DNA of 64,000 bases from Alteromonas ponticola (GCF_012911815.1 NZ_JAATNW010000007.1:186001-250000); one strand, 5' to 3'. Positions 29,885 to 39,135 are shown, counted from the stretch's first letter. Program-made: numbers and translations. The notes: generated from the sequence alone by a model not told the origin.

Positions 29885-31552
29885 CTATGAGGCAATGGCT
29901 TTGCTCTTTTCCCATTCGACCGAGATGCCGATGGCTTCGATATAGTCGTCCCGTTTGACAACTTGTGCCGCTGGCAAGTTACCTTCCATCAATAACGTGG
30001 CCGCATTTTTGGCATATTCCAATTGCTCCAAACTTAGTGGCTCTTTCAAATTTAGTTGTACCAACACTTTTAGCAAACTCAGCGCAATCTGCTTGTCTGC
30101 GGGCGCCAGCGTAAACGCCTGTTTTAAATTGTTGTACGCCGGTATCATGCGGTTCTCTTTATAGTTCGTCGCTGCCATCGACTTAAGCTCTTTGGTGGTA
30201 AAGTTTATTTCTTTTCGCTCAATCGATTCCTGCTTCAAATACTCGTCAACAACCTGGCTGGTAAAGGTATCGCCTTCAATTTGCTTTCGTAGGGAATCAA
30301 GCATTTTTAAACACTGTTCCTTCATACCCATCTCATGAAACGCTTTCATCTTGTCCAGACTATCTTCCATAGACAGATTGGCAATAGACGGCTTCTGCTG
30401 TTTCATGATTGCTTCAGCGCCCTGCTTATCGTTCTTGAGGCAACGCATCCGTGCTTCTATTATTGTAAACTGCGGGCCCAGTTGGGTTAACATGCCCTTT
30501 TGCTGTTTAATATCCTGAAGTTCGGTCTCAAGCTTTTGCATGGTTTTACGCGACGCTTCACCGCTTTGTGTTGTCGCCAGATCGAGCGTAGCACGCACCA
30601 CATTTAACTGTAATTCCGGTGAATCGTGAATGGAATTTTTGGCGTACTTTGCCATATTTCTGACTGCGATCAGCTGCCCTTCTTTATCTCGGTTGAGACG
30701 CGCCAGATCCCACACTTTTTTATTCCTGTTGATGTTGCGAGGAGCCAGTAGACTGGCTTGTTTCATTTGTTCATATGCCAAATCAAACCGTTCCCGTTCG
30801 ATATAGTATTGTGCCATCAGATCATAAACCTGAAAGCGGGTATCAGAGCGCAGCAACAGGTTGTCAATCATGGTCGCTGCCTGCTCAATTTTACCCAGTT
30901 TTAACTTAGCGCGGACAAGCCCCACGTGCATCCAGGCGTGATCCTGTTCGCCTAATAATTTTATAAAATAACGTTCAGCTTCTTCATATTGAAACAATTG
31001 AAACAGACAGTTACCTATTGTTCTGCGCAACTTGGGGTGATATTCCGCTAACGACGGGTCCTGCAACAGGCGCTCTGCCTGATAAATAGCGCCTGAAAAA
31101 TCACGCTCCACTAAACAATGATGTACCCGGTTTAGCTTTGCCCTGATGTTAAGTAAATGACCTAACCGCTGTTCAACGCGTGTTCTGGTCAACGGTTTGA
31201 CCCAAAAATCATCAGGCTGAAGCTCAAGTATACAGTTAACCAGCTCCTGACTGGTTTCTGCACTCAGAAAAACCACTGTGGTTTTCGCAGTGACAAATTG
31301 TTTGTGTTTAAGTTCTTCATATAAATGAAAACCGTCTTTATCTTCACTTACGTTAAACGCAACCAAAATAAAATCGAACTGTGTCTGTTCGCACAGGCGA
31401 AGCGCGTGAAACGAATTCATCGCGCTGCTAACTTTGGTGATACCTATTTCAGCCAGCGCGGCTTTAATGATGTCGTGTACCAGGCTTTGATTGTCAATGA
31501 TAAGGAGACTGTGGTCTTTTACCGGAGGTGGAGAGGGAAATTTTTCCAACAT
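29885..31552 (-). CDS. TPR protein with degenerate receiver domain
   Basis: A 555-residue soluble protein. Residues about 14-135 fit a response-regulator receiver (SLLIIDNQSLVHDII, DFILVAFNVSEDKDG, VVFLSAETS, FWVKPL), but the phospho-acceptor aspartate is replaced by A65 and the N-terminal acidic pair is DN; K119 remains. From about 140 to the end there are many TPR-like helical pairs (YEEAERYFIKLLGEQD, FDLAYEQMKQASLLAPRN). It thus looks like a phosphorylation-independent scaffold. No histidine kinase is adjacent. Homologues with this layout occur in Alteromonadales and Shewanella by recollection. Confidence 0.8.
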   Translation of the reverse strand: MLEKFPSPPPVKDHSLLIIDNQSLVHDIIKAALAEIGITKVSSAMNSFHALRLCEQTQFDFILVAFNVSEDKDGFHLYEELKHKQFVTAKTTVVFLSAETSQELVNCILELQPDDFWVKPLTRTRVEQRLGHLLNIRAKLNRVHHCLVERDFSGAIYQAERLLQDPSLAEYHPKLRRTIGNCLFQLFQYEEAERYFIKLLGEQDHAWMHVGLVRAKLKLGKIEQAATMIDNLLLRSDTRFQVYDLMAQYYIERERFDLAYEQMKQASLLAPRNINRNKKVWDLARLNRDKEGQLIAVRNMAKYAKNSIHDSPELQLNVVRATLDLATTQSGEASRKTMQKLETELQDIKQQKGMLTQLGPQFTIIEARMRCLKNDKQGAEAIMKQQKPSIANLSMEDSLDKMKAFHEMGMKEQCLKMLDSLRKQIEGDTFTSQVVDEYLKQESIERKEINFTTKELKSMAATNYKENRMIPAYNNLKQAFTLAPADKQIALSLLKVLVQLNLKEPLSLEQLEYAKNAATLLMEGNLPAAQVVKRDDYIEAIGISVEWEKSKAIAS

Positions 31553-31924
31553 AATATTCAGCGTAGCTTCAACATTTGTCCATTAATGCCGGCGAACAAC
31601 TTCAGTAATCCCGAGCTAGTTGTCAGCCAACGCTTGTGCTGTATCCATTTCAAACAGCTTTATAGTTAATATAACGAGCTAATAGTGACTTGTCTACACA
31701 CCCCGATTTATTCGCCCTGTTCCTCATACCATTGATGGTGGGGCCCCAACCAATCCATCAAACCTTAGATGTGATATGCTACACGCAATATTTAGCTTGA
31801 TATAATGCGATCATTTTCGGTAAAAATACGGTATAAACTATTGTTATAGCAGCGCTATTTATTTAGGCCATACCGTGGCAATCATGCTGCGTTTATCTTT
31901 TCAGTTCGTAGGAGAGTTTTTTAA
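31553..31924. promoter_or_regulatory. 372-base divergent intergenic region
   Basis: No gene is seen. It holds the 5' regions of the TPR gene (minus) and the GNAT-nitrilase gene (plus). A TATAAT at 31801-31806 faces the latter, but the hexamer 17 bases upstream is poor. AGGAG near 31910 is the ribosome site of the plus-strand gene. Confidence 0.4.
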
Positions 31925-33475
31925 ATGAGTCAGGACCAAACTGTGGTGGAAGATACCGAGCATCATCTTGAGTTGCGCAAGCTGCGCCTTGATGATTACG
32001 AACACGTTAAGGAACTAATGAATCAGGTGTATGCGAGCGTTGGAGGAGCCTGGCCTTACAAGAATTTCAAGGCACAAGTAACCACCTTTCCTGATGGCCA
32101 GATCTGCATTGAAGACAAAGGCGAAGTGGTCGCGTTTGCAATTTCTGTCATTGTTGATTACGAGCAATTTGGCGACAAGCACAGCTATGATGAAATAACC
32201 GGTGATGCTTATCTTACCACTCATGATCCAAACGGTGACGTTCTTTACGGCGTAGAAGTTATAGTTTCACCTGATTATCGCGGATTGCGACTAGGTCGCC
32301 GGTTGTATGAGGCGCGCAAAGAGCTTTGCCGTAACCTTAATTTAAAATCAATTATGGCAGGGGGACGAATTCCAAACTACGGTAGTTATGCCAGTGAGAT
32401 GACTCCTTATGAGTACATTGAACAGGTCAAGTCGAAAGATATCTATGACCCGATTTTGACGTTTCAGCTTTCCAATGGCTTTGAAGTCAAGCAAGTGCTG
32501 CATGCCTACCTTCCTGAAGACCAAGATTCTCACGGCTATGCAACCTTATTGCAATGGCACAACATCTATTATGAGCCCGGCAATCCGAAGCTCTTTGGCG
32601 GCTTAAAACCCAGTGCCAGAATCGGCTGCGTGCAGTGGCAAATGCGCTATTTTGAAAATGTCGCCGAAATGCTCCAACAAGCCGAGTACTTTGTTGATGC
32701 ACTATCTGATTACAAGTGTGACGTTGCACTGTTTCCGGAATTTTTCAATGCTCCGCTGATGGGACTCAGCCCGTCAGAATCCTCTATTGATGCTATCTGG
32801 CACCTGGCTACTTATACTGACGAAATACTTACCGCAATGTCGCATTTAGCGGTGTCTTATAACATTACCATTATCGCTGGTTCGATGCCGGTGGTGGAAG
32901 ACGATGAATTGTATAATGTAAGCTACATTTGCAAACGTGATGGTACCATCGAAAGCCAATATAAGCTGCATCCTACCCCTCACGAAAAATCTGACTGGAT
33001 TATGAAAGGCGGCAATAGCCTACGTGTTTTCGACACAGATTTTGGTAAAATTGGTGTCCTGATATGTTATGATGTAGAGTTTCCTGAGCTGGGCAGAATA
33101 CTTTCAGAACAAGAAATGCAAATTCTCTTTGTACCATTTTGGACCGATACCAAAAACGGTTACTTAAGAGTCCGTCGCTGCGCCCAGGCCAGAGCGATAG
33201 AAAATGAGTGTTATGTGGTAATTGCTGGTAGTGTTGGTAACCTGCCAAAAGTTGATAATGTTGATATTCAGTATGGTCAAACTGCTGTGTTCTCACCTTC
33301 TGACTTTGCGTTTCCACATGACGCCATCGTGTCTGAAACGACACCAAATACAGAAATGACGTTAATTGTTGATTTGGATCTGGAAAAATTACGCCGGCTT
33401 CAGAATGAAGGTTCCGTGCGAAACTATCTGGATCGTCGTCGAGATTTATATCGAGTGGAGTGGATTGGAAATTAG
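31925..33475 (+). CDS. GNAT acetyltransferase-nitrilase fusion protein
   Basis: A 516-residue two-domain enzyme. Residues about 15-210 are a GNAT domain with SPDYRGLRLGRRLYEARKELCRNL as the acetyl-CoA loop. About 230-500 are a carbon-nitrogen hydrolase with the catalytic triad E272 (LFPEFF), K347 (YKLHPT) and C381 (LICYDVEFPELG). Such fusions are widespread, but the amide hydrolysed and the amine acetylated are not known to me. The next gene starts two bases after its stop, so both are likely translated from one message. Confidence 0.92.
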   Translation: MSQDQTVVEDTEHHLELRKLRLDDYEHVKELMNQVYASVGGAWPYKNFKAQVTTFPDGQICIEDKGEVVAFAISVIVDYEQFGDKHSYDEITGDAYLTTHDPNGDVLYGVEVIVSPDYRGLRLGRRLYEARKELCRNLNLKSIMAGGRIPNYGSYASEMTPYEYIEQVKSKDIYDPILTFQLSNGFEVKQVLHAYLPEDQDSHGYATLLQWHNIYYEPGNPKLFGGLKPSARIGCVQWQMRYFENVAEMLQQAEYFVDALSDYKCDVALFPEFFNAPLMGLSPSESSIDAIWHLATYTDEILTAMSHLAVSYNITIIAGSMPVVEDDELYNVSYICKRDGTIESQYKLHPTPHEKSDWIMKGGNSLRVFDTDFGKIGVLICYDVEFPELGRILSEQEMQILFVPFWTDTKNGYLRVRRCAQARAIENECYVVIAGSVGNLPKVDNVDIQYGQTAVFSPSDFAFPHDAIVSETTPNTEMTLIVDLDLEKLRRLQNEGSVRNYLDRRRDLYRVEWIGN

Positions 33476-33477
33476 TA

Positions 33478-34239
33478 ATGCAGATTAAGTTTTTATGCAT
33501 TAGTTTGTTGGTTTGTATTTTCTCGCTGTCAACCTGTGCGTTGACAGCAGAAGAACGCTTTTATGAATCTCACTCAGATCCGTTGAAGCAATTTCAATCG
33601 ACCCTGCAACAGGCTAGAGAAAGTAATACGCTTGTGCTGTTGATTATTGGCGCTAATTGGTGTCACGACTCACGCGCCCTGGCTAAGCAGATGCAGTCAA
33701 ACTCGGTGAACAAAGTTCTCACCAGACATTATTCGCCTATGGTGGTCAATGCAGGTTGGCTTACTGACTTATCTCCATTACTGGCGCCACTTGGACATCC
33801 AGCCTATTTCGGTACACCCAGCGTATTTATAATTGATCCCGAACATCAAATTATTCTAAATCGGGGCTCTGTGCAACGCTGGCAGAGTGCTCACAGCGAG
33901 AGCAGCTCATCGTTAGCACATTATCTGGCGCTGCAAAAAAAGAATGCAGCAGAGAATAGCCAGCGGATACGTTCACGACGCGAAAACTATCAGCAAAAGG
34001 TGGACGAGATCGTTGCCTTCGAGCAGCAACAGGCAGCACGTTTATACCAGGCTTACGCTCTTATCGGCCCTAAATTAGCCGATGAATCTAAATCAGGTCA
34101 GGGTCAGGATCTTGAAATACTGTGGGAAGAAGTGAGACGTTTTCGTTATAAGTTGCAACACGATTTGGTTAACCTATATCAATCGCTGGACGCAGAAGCC
34201 ATTTCAATACCCGAATATCAGCGGTTATCTTTTGAGTAA
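33478..34239 (+). CDS. exported thioredoxin-like protein with a single active-site cysteine
   Basis: A 253-residue protein with a signal sequence (MQIKFLCISLLVCIFSLSTCALTA). The thioredoxin fold shows VLLIIGANWCHDSRALAKQM, in which the usual CxxC is C62-H-D-S65, and a cis-proline segment GTPSVFIIDPEHQIIL. The last 90 residues are helical and basic. With one cysteine it cannot do classical dithiol exchange; a monothiol, binding or peroxidase-like role is possible. LSTC resembles a weak lipobox, so a lipoprotein is a minor alternative. The ATG at 33478 follows the upstream stop by two bases and is preferred to an overlapping start 18 bases earlier. Confidence 0.75.
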   Translation: MQIKFLCISLLVCIFSLSTCALTAEERFYESHSDPLKQFQSTLQQARESNTLVLLIIGANWCHDSRALAKQMQSNSVNKVLTRHYSPMVVNAGWLTDLSPLLAPLGHPAYFGTPSVFIIDPEHQIILNRGSVQRWQSAHSESSSSLAHYLALQKKNAAENSQRIRSRRENYQQKVDEIVAFEQQQAARLYQAYALIGPKLADESKSGQGQDLEILWEEVRRFRYKLQHDLVNLYQSLDAEAISIPEYQRLSFE

Positions 34240-34335
34240 CCTGCTGATGGCTATGTAGCTTTCAGGTGAAAATAGCGCTAACATCGCGATATTGAGTATA
34301 TAAAGCCTAAAGTTTTAAATTTGTAAAGAGAGCTT

Positions 34336-35118
34336 ATGTCAAATAATTCACGTGACGATGATTTTCCGAAAATTTTAGTCGATGAAGAAGACCGTCGTGC
34401 TTATCATCAGAAGAAACAAGTTGCTGCGCATACCATACGTAAAGATGCGCCAGAGCAACCTGTTTCAAATAATGGTCACTCCGACGGCAAAGCTAAAAGT
34501 AACCCCATATGGATGGTGCTAATTGCGGCGATTGCGCTCGCGGCATGCGGTGGCTGTTATTACCTGTATACACTGTTACAACAACAGCAGGTAAATGCTG
34601 AGCAAGCGGAAGCAAGAATCGTTGAATTAGAAAATAAACTGTCAGCAACGGGTGAAGAAATTGGCGAATCAACCGTAGCACTGCAAGTGAAAGTGACTGA
34701 CTTATCCAAAAGAACCAACGATTTGTGGGAGCAAATGGATAAATTGTGGGCTTCAGCATGGCGTCGCAATCAAAAAGAAATTGCAGATTTAGTCGAGAAA
34801 ACTAACGGTATCCAGAGTTCACTCACCTCTTCCGTGAGTACAGCAAATCAAAACATAGAAAGTCAGAAAGGCCAGATTGCCAACCTTAAAAATGAAATCG
34901 CCGCGATGGCTGATGAAGTACTTGCCTTGAATGTTCGACTTGAGCAAACCTCGGGTGACAAAGCACAACAGGCACAAACTGTTAAAAACCTGACCGACAA
35001 GCTGAGCGTTTTAGAGCAGCGTAACAACACGCTAGCCAGCAGGATCAGTACGTTGGAAAATGAACTTAGAACGATGGCAACCAAAGTTGTCAGTGGCCCG
35101 AATCCTTCTGGTCAATAA
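34336..35118 (+). CDS. single-pass membrane protein with long coiled coil
   Basis: A 260-residue protein of unknown function. Residues 1-55 are polar and charged, and about 59-80 form one membrane helix (IWMVLIAAIALAACGGCYYLYTLL). Residues 82-250 are a nearly continuous coiled coil rich in Q, E, K, L and N, predicted to lie in the periplasm. This layout recalls envelope or division scaffold proteins, but I recognise no family motif. It stands 96 bases behind the thioredoxin-like gene and may be separate. Confidence 0.7.
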   Translation: MSNNSRDDDFPKILVDEEDRRAYHQKKQVAAHTIRKDAPEQPVSNNGHSDGKAKSNPIWMVLIAAIALAACGGCYYLYTLLQQQQVNAEQAEARIVELENKLSATGEEIGESTVALQVKVTDLSKRTNDLWEQMDKLWASAWRRNQKEIADLVEKTNGIQSSLTSSVSTANQNIESQKGQIANLKNEIAAMADEVLALNVRLEQTSGDKAQQAQTVKNLTDKLSVLEQRNNTLASRISTLENELRTMATKVVSGPNPSGQ

Positions 35119-35570
35119 CCGCCTCGTTTACTCTAAGCCCTCCCCCAAATTCATCGTTCCCGCCTCTGCGGGAATGATGAAAAGACTCGAAAATAACCAA
35201 ACGTGAGCAGGACTGATTTGCTCGCTGGCTGGCGCATTAACTTATTATGATTTAACGGTTCACATAGATTAGCTCAGTCTTTACCCAGCAAAAGTGGATG
35301 GCTCACCATTGAACCTGAAAATTTCAGATAATGAGCATGATCACATTTGATAGACTTCTTAACATGTGTTGCAGACCCTTATCAATTGAGCCTATACCGT
35401 TCTTTATCTCGTGCGTTAGAATGCTAATATCGTTGTGTAACAGCAATATAACTATCAAATTGTAGGCATTTTTTGAAACGATTGTAATCAACTGCTAGTG
35501 AGAACTGCGCTGGATATTTTTCCCCCAAGAACAACTTTGTTTTTGAGCAGTATTTTATTGTCTAAAATTA
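35119..35570. other. 452-base gene-free stretch
   Basis: No open frame worth calling. It carries one REP-like palindrome (35150-35181), and the remainder is A+T-rich without a recognisable promoter. No ribosome site is evident before the GTG that opens the following gene. Confidence 0.4.
35150..35181. repeat. REP-like palindrome
   Basis: TTCATCGTTCCCGC (35150-35163), loop CTCT, GCGGGAATGATGAA (35168-35181): 14-bp stem with one G-U pair. The core CATTCCCGC/GCGGGAATG is a palindrome seen dispersed in many proteobacterial genomes. Only one copy is seen in this window. Confidence 0.5.
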
Positions 35571-36056
35571 GTGAGTAAAAAGTTGGATACAAATATTACC
35601 ATTCGCGAATTTAAAGAGTCAGACCTCAAATCAGTTAAGCAAATTATCAATGATAACCAGATGTTTCCATCTGAATACTTAGACGACATGGTGTCTGGGT
35701 TTTTAAAAAAAGAAACCGAAGAACTTTGGTTTGTTTCAGAAACAGACGAAAATGAAGTCATTTCAATTGCCTATTGCGCTCCAGAACGTATGACAGAAGG
35801 AACTTGGAATCTTTTGCTTATAGCAATTTCGAAAAAGATGCAGGGGCGAGGCATCGGTAGCGACTTGGTGGCGCACGTTGAACAGGATTTAAAGTTAAAG
35901 GATGCTCGAATCCTCCTCGTAGAAACTTCAGGTCTACCTGATTACACGTTGACTAGAAACTTCTACTCAAAATGCGGTTTTACGCAAATCGCAGTGATAC
36001 CAGAGTATTATGATGATAGTGACGATAAAATTGTCTTTTGGAAGTTACTAAAGTAA
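35571..36056 (+). CDS. GNAT-family N-acetyltransferase
   Basis: A 161-residue acetyltransferase with an intact acetyl-CoA loop (ISKKMQGRGIGSDLVAHVEQDL) and the typical TRNFYSKCGF segment. The start is uncertain: a GTG at 35571 without a clear ribosome site. It appears richer in A+T and lysine than its neighbours and lies alone between two spacers, which could mean recent acquisition. Substrate unknown. A terminator follows directly. Confidence 0.8.
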   Translation: MSKKLDTNITIREFKESDLKSVKQIINDNQMFPSEYLDDMVSGFLKKETEELWFVSETDENEVISIAYCAPERMTEGTWNLLLIAISKKMQGRGIGSDLVAHVEQDLKLKDARILLVETSGLPDYTLTRNFYSKCGFTQIAVIPEYYDDSDDKIVFWKLLK

Positions 36057-36071
36057 CAATTTAATGAAAGT

Positions 36072-36100
36072 AACGGACATTATTGATGTCCGTTTTTGTT
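36072..36100 (+). terminator. terminator of the GNAT gene
   Basis: AACGGACAT (36072-36080), loop TATTG, ATGTCCGTT (36086-36094) followed by TTTGTTTTTG. Confidence 0.88.
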
Positions 36101-36273
36101 TTTGACCGTTGTGGATCCTGTCAATTCAATGGCCTCTCTGCTGATTTTTCGTGAACTAATATCTTCATACATATAAAGTGATCGATAATAGAGCTCAGTC
36201 AGAACAGGCTAAGCTACCTAAGTTTCCACTCTCTTCTCGTCTTGTTGTTTAACCTTAAAATATCAACGCTGTT

Positions 36274-37560
36274 TTAGAACAAAAACCAGTACACGAAGAA
36301 CCCGGCAAAGCCGATTAATAATAGCAAACAGCACCAACTGTAGAGCCTGTATGCACCTTTAATTCGCATTTCTATTGGAACGTTAGGTAACGACATCGCC
36401 CTTAAATTCAACCAGGCAAAAACAGGTGCAGTAACAAACGCAATCGTAGTGGCAAAATCTATCAACAGTTTGAGTTGACCGGCGAATAGATAAATGACCA
36501 ACCAGCCGCCGAGACAAATCATAGGAATGATGCTCTTGTAACATAACAGATGCTTTTGTTGGGGTAATGAGAATTGCTTCTCTGCAATACGTGTAATCAC
36601 TTGACTAAATCCATCGGCGACTGCAAGACAAGTTGAATACATGGCGATAAATATCAGAACACTAACTAGCGGCCTGCTCCAGTCGCCTAATACTGTGGTA
36701 AAAATGGTAATGAGTTGTGCCGAAAAGCCAATAGCCGAGTCTTGTAATGCCTGTCCTTGACCGAAGAACAGTTTCGCACCGAATACCATGAACATGAGTG
36801 CGAATACCACGCAAAAAATATATCCAATATTAAAATCTAATATGACTTTGGAAACTTGCCTTAACTTCGAATCTTTAAGAGGCGCAGCAGATTTACTTGG
36901 ATGATGCACATCAGCGGATTCCAGGCGATTTTTCTCTACCACCCAGAGTGAGTGCCAAACAGACACTTCAATCGCTGTTGGCATCCAACCCACCAGCGCC
37001 ACCATAAATGCAATACTGGTTGCTGTAGAATAGTCAACCTGAACTGACGCTGGTGAAGGCAAATCAACCACAAATAGAGCGACAAAAGTAACCAGGCAGA
37101 GAATAGCGAACACCAGCATCATCCAGCGGATCAGTTTATTCAATAATGCGTAACCACCCCCCACCAACAAGCCGATGACACTAAACATGACAATGGCCGA
37201 CCAAAGGTTTACCGACAAATTAAACGGCAATATATTTGCTAGTACACCTGCAGCGACAATGCTTACCGCCGCCATGATGATAAACATAGTCACAAAATTA
37301 ACCAGTACCGCAATGCCGTACGCCAGCTTTCCTTGTCTGTGATATGCATCCAACAAACTCTCACCGGTGATCGCTGCATACACTGCCCCTACCCTAAAAA
37401 AAGGCAATTTCACCAAATGAGCAATAATGATAAGTGCGGCTAAAGTATAACCAAAGTCAGCGCCCGCCCGAGTAGCCTGGACTACATGTGATACGCCGAT
37501 ACTAGTGGCGGCAAATACCATCCCTGGCCCTATTAATCGCAAACCTGCGTGGAAATTCAT
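36274..37560 (-). CDS. Nramp-fold transporter lacking the metal-binding motif
   Basis: A 428-residue membrane protein with about 11 helices. The first helix aligns with Nramp metal carriers (GPGMVFAA...AGADFGY), but the metal-binding DPGN becomes GVSH, and the MPH of the sixth helix reads MPT. It therefore probably does not move Mn2+ or Fe2+ in the known way and may carry an organic substrate. The ATG at 37560 is chosen because GGGGGAG lies eight bases before it, whereas an ATG six bases upstream is too close. It is the second gene after an exported amidohydrolase, 37 bases behind. Confidence 0.78.
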   Translation of the reverse strand: MNFHAGLRLIGPGMVFAATSIGVSHVVQATRAGADFGYTLAALIIIAHLVKLPFFRVGAVYAAITGESLLDAYHRQGKLAYGIAVLVNFVTMFIIMAAVSIVAAGVLANILPFNLSVNLWSAIVMFSVIGLLVGGGYALLNKLIRWMMLVFAILCLVTFVALFVVDLPSPASVQVDYSTATSIAFMVALVGWMPTAIEVSVWHSLWVVEKNRLESADVHHPSKSAAPLKDSKLRQVSKVILDFNIGYIFCVVFALMFMVFGAKLFFGQGQALQDSAIGFSAQLITIFTTVLGDWSRPLVSVLIFIAMYSTCLAVADGFSQVITRIAEKQFSLPQQKHLLCYKSIIPMICLGGWLVIYLFAGQLKLLIDFATTIAFVTAPVFAWLNLRAMSLPNVPIEMRIKGAYRLYSWCCLLLLIGFAGFFVYWFLF

Positions 37561-37597
37561 AACCATTGCTCCCCCTGAACATTCACTGACATGACGA

Positions 37598-39007
37598 TTA
37601 ATGCAGCCCTACCTTGCCTTCCATCGCTGAAAATATGGCTTGCGAATCGTAAAATGTGCCTTCTTTAACAGCCCATCTAATGCGTTTGAGGTTATTCAAA
37701 TCCTCGCTCAAATCCCCTTCAAATACCGCCAAATTGGCCAGTTTTCCAGTCTGGATTGTGCCGATCTGATCGGCTCTTCCCAAAAAGGTAGCGCCATTCA
37801 GTGAAGCAATCTTGATCGCTTGGCTTAGCTCAAAGCCCGCTTCGACCAGCAGTTCAATAGCTCTAAGGTTTGATATACCTGCCACAACGCCGCCATAGCC
37901 CGTTGGATCCGTACCAACGACAAGTTGTCCGCCAGCCTCCACAAATTTCTTTTCCCAGTGCATCTCACGTTTTAATAATTCAGACCAATCGTTGTTTTCA
38001 CTTGCCTGTATTTTTGACCAACGATCTAAGTATTGCTGTTTAACGTCTGGGTTCATCAGGCGCAATGCTTGCTGCCAGGCTAACGGCCTGCCTTTAGCGA
38101 AAGTCTCATAGATGGTCAGAGTTGAAGTAATGGTGACACTATTTTTCACCAGATGCGCAATCAGTTTATCAATCTCTTTGCTGTCTAAGGGCTGTTTCAA
38201 TAACGATTCCATTACCTCTTTACTAGCAGGACACTCGTCTTTCCTTTTCGATTTCACAAAATCTGTCGCCGTTACAAATCCGTGTTCCAAATTATCAATA
38301 CCAAAGTCGGCGGCCTCGCTAAAGGTGACAGAGCATAGGTGCCCGGTAACTTTCTGCTGATTATCATGTGCAAGCTGAATTATGCGCTGCATCTCTTTTT
38401 GACGGATATGCATATATAGCTTGTAGGACTCGACCCCCTCGGACAACCAATACTTCACCTGATTTTCGGCATCATCAGCCCCCATCAGCGCTCTTACTTT
38501 CATAATCGGTAATCCCGGGCCATTAAGATATGGTGCGGTGACATTGATGTTCGGTCCAATTATCTCTTTATCCTTGATGGCATTACTAACGTTTAAATCT
38601 GCATAAGGTGCCATCGTGCCGGCAGTTCTAATAGTTGTCGCTCCACCCGCCAGATATAATTTTGGAAAGCTATACACCATGTCTGAGTAGTTCCCTAATC
38701 CAGTTGGATAAAACAGGTGCTCATGCAACATCACAAAGCCAGGAACAATAGTATGTCCGGACAGGTCAATCTCTGTGTAGCCACTGGGTAATAATTCATC
38801 CGCGTTTAATACCGCCTCAATGCGCTCACCATTTAACAGAATAGTTTGTTCATACCGAACCGGACTGCCGGTCCCGTCAAACACCGTGACGTTCTTCAAG
38901 GCAAATTTTTGCGCTTCATGAACAATAAATTCATTACTATAAGCTTGCGCCGAAAAAATGCTAACTAGCAGCAAAAGCCAGTAATGGAGTGTCAGCTTGA
39001 ATTTCAT
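37598..39007 (-). CDS. exported amidohydrolase
   Basis: A 469-residue metal-dependent hydrolase of the imidazolonepropionase/prolidase-like group. A signal peptide (about residues 1-23, ending FSAQAYS) sends it out of the cytosol. Metal-site segments are HEHLFYP, the lysine in ESYKLYMH, GHLCSV, NLEHGF and VGTDPTGYGG. It likely cuts an amide or dipeptide bond; the substrate is unknown. The ATG at 39007 has GAGG seven bases upstream, and an earlier in-frame GTG is rejected. It is transcribed away from tetR across a region with two operator-like dyads. Confidence 0.87.
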   Translation of the reverse strand: MKFKLTLHYWLLLLVSIFSAQAYSNEFIVHEAQKFALKNVTVFDGTGSPVRYEQTILLNGERIEAVLNADELLPSGYTEIDLSGHTIVPGFVMLHEHLFYPTGLGNYSDMVYSFPKLYLAGGATTIRTAGTMAPYADLNVSNAIKDKEIIGPNINVTAPYLNGPGLPIMKVRALMGADDAENQVKYWLSEGVESYKLYMHIRQKEMQRIIQLAHDNQQKVTGHLCSVTFSEAADFGIDNLEHGFVTATDFVKSKRKDECPASKEVMESLLKQPLDSKEIDKLIAHLVKNSVTITSTLTIYETFAKGRPLAWQQALRLMNPDVKQQYLDRWSKIQASENNDWSELLKREMHWEKKFVEAGGQLVVGTDPTGYGGVVAGISNLRAIELLVEAGFELSQAIKIASLNGATFLGRADQIGTIQTGKLANLAVFEGDLSEDLNNLKRIRWAVKEGTFYDSQAIFSAMEGKVGLH

Positions 39008-39074
39008 TTTAAACCTCAGTAGCACTGAACTAAGAATCGAGTATTTACAATAACTATTGCTAGAAATTTATTTT

Positions 39075-39092
39075 TGTAAATATACATTCACA
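39075..39092. promoter_or_regulatory. operator-like dyad, copy 1
   Basis: TGTAAAT-ATAC-ATTCACA: imperfect palindrome of the form TGTRAAT-N4-ATTYACA. It is one of two copies 43 bases apart in the divergent tetR/amidohydrolase promoter region. Confidence 0.65.
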
Positions 39093-39117
39093 TATTATAC
39101 TGAGCATAAAGTGATTT

Positions 39118-39135
39118 TGTAAATATTGATTCACA
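39118..39135. promoter_or_regulatory. operator-like dyad, copy 2
   Basis: TGTAAAT-ATTG-ATTCACA ends three bases before the tetR ATG. With flanks, the two copies agree in 20 of 22 positions (39072-39093 against 39115-39136). Probable TetR sites, with copy 2 giving autoregulation. Confidence 0.65.

Noticed and set aside
33000..33500. 166-codon antisense frame over the GNAT-nitrilase gene
   Set aside because: It is antisense to the catalytic nitrilase domain and shows no family features.
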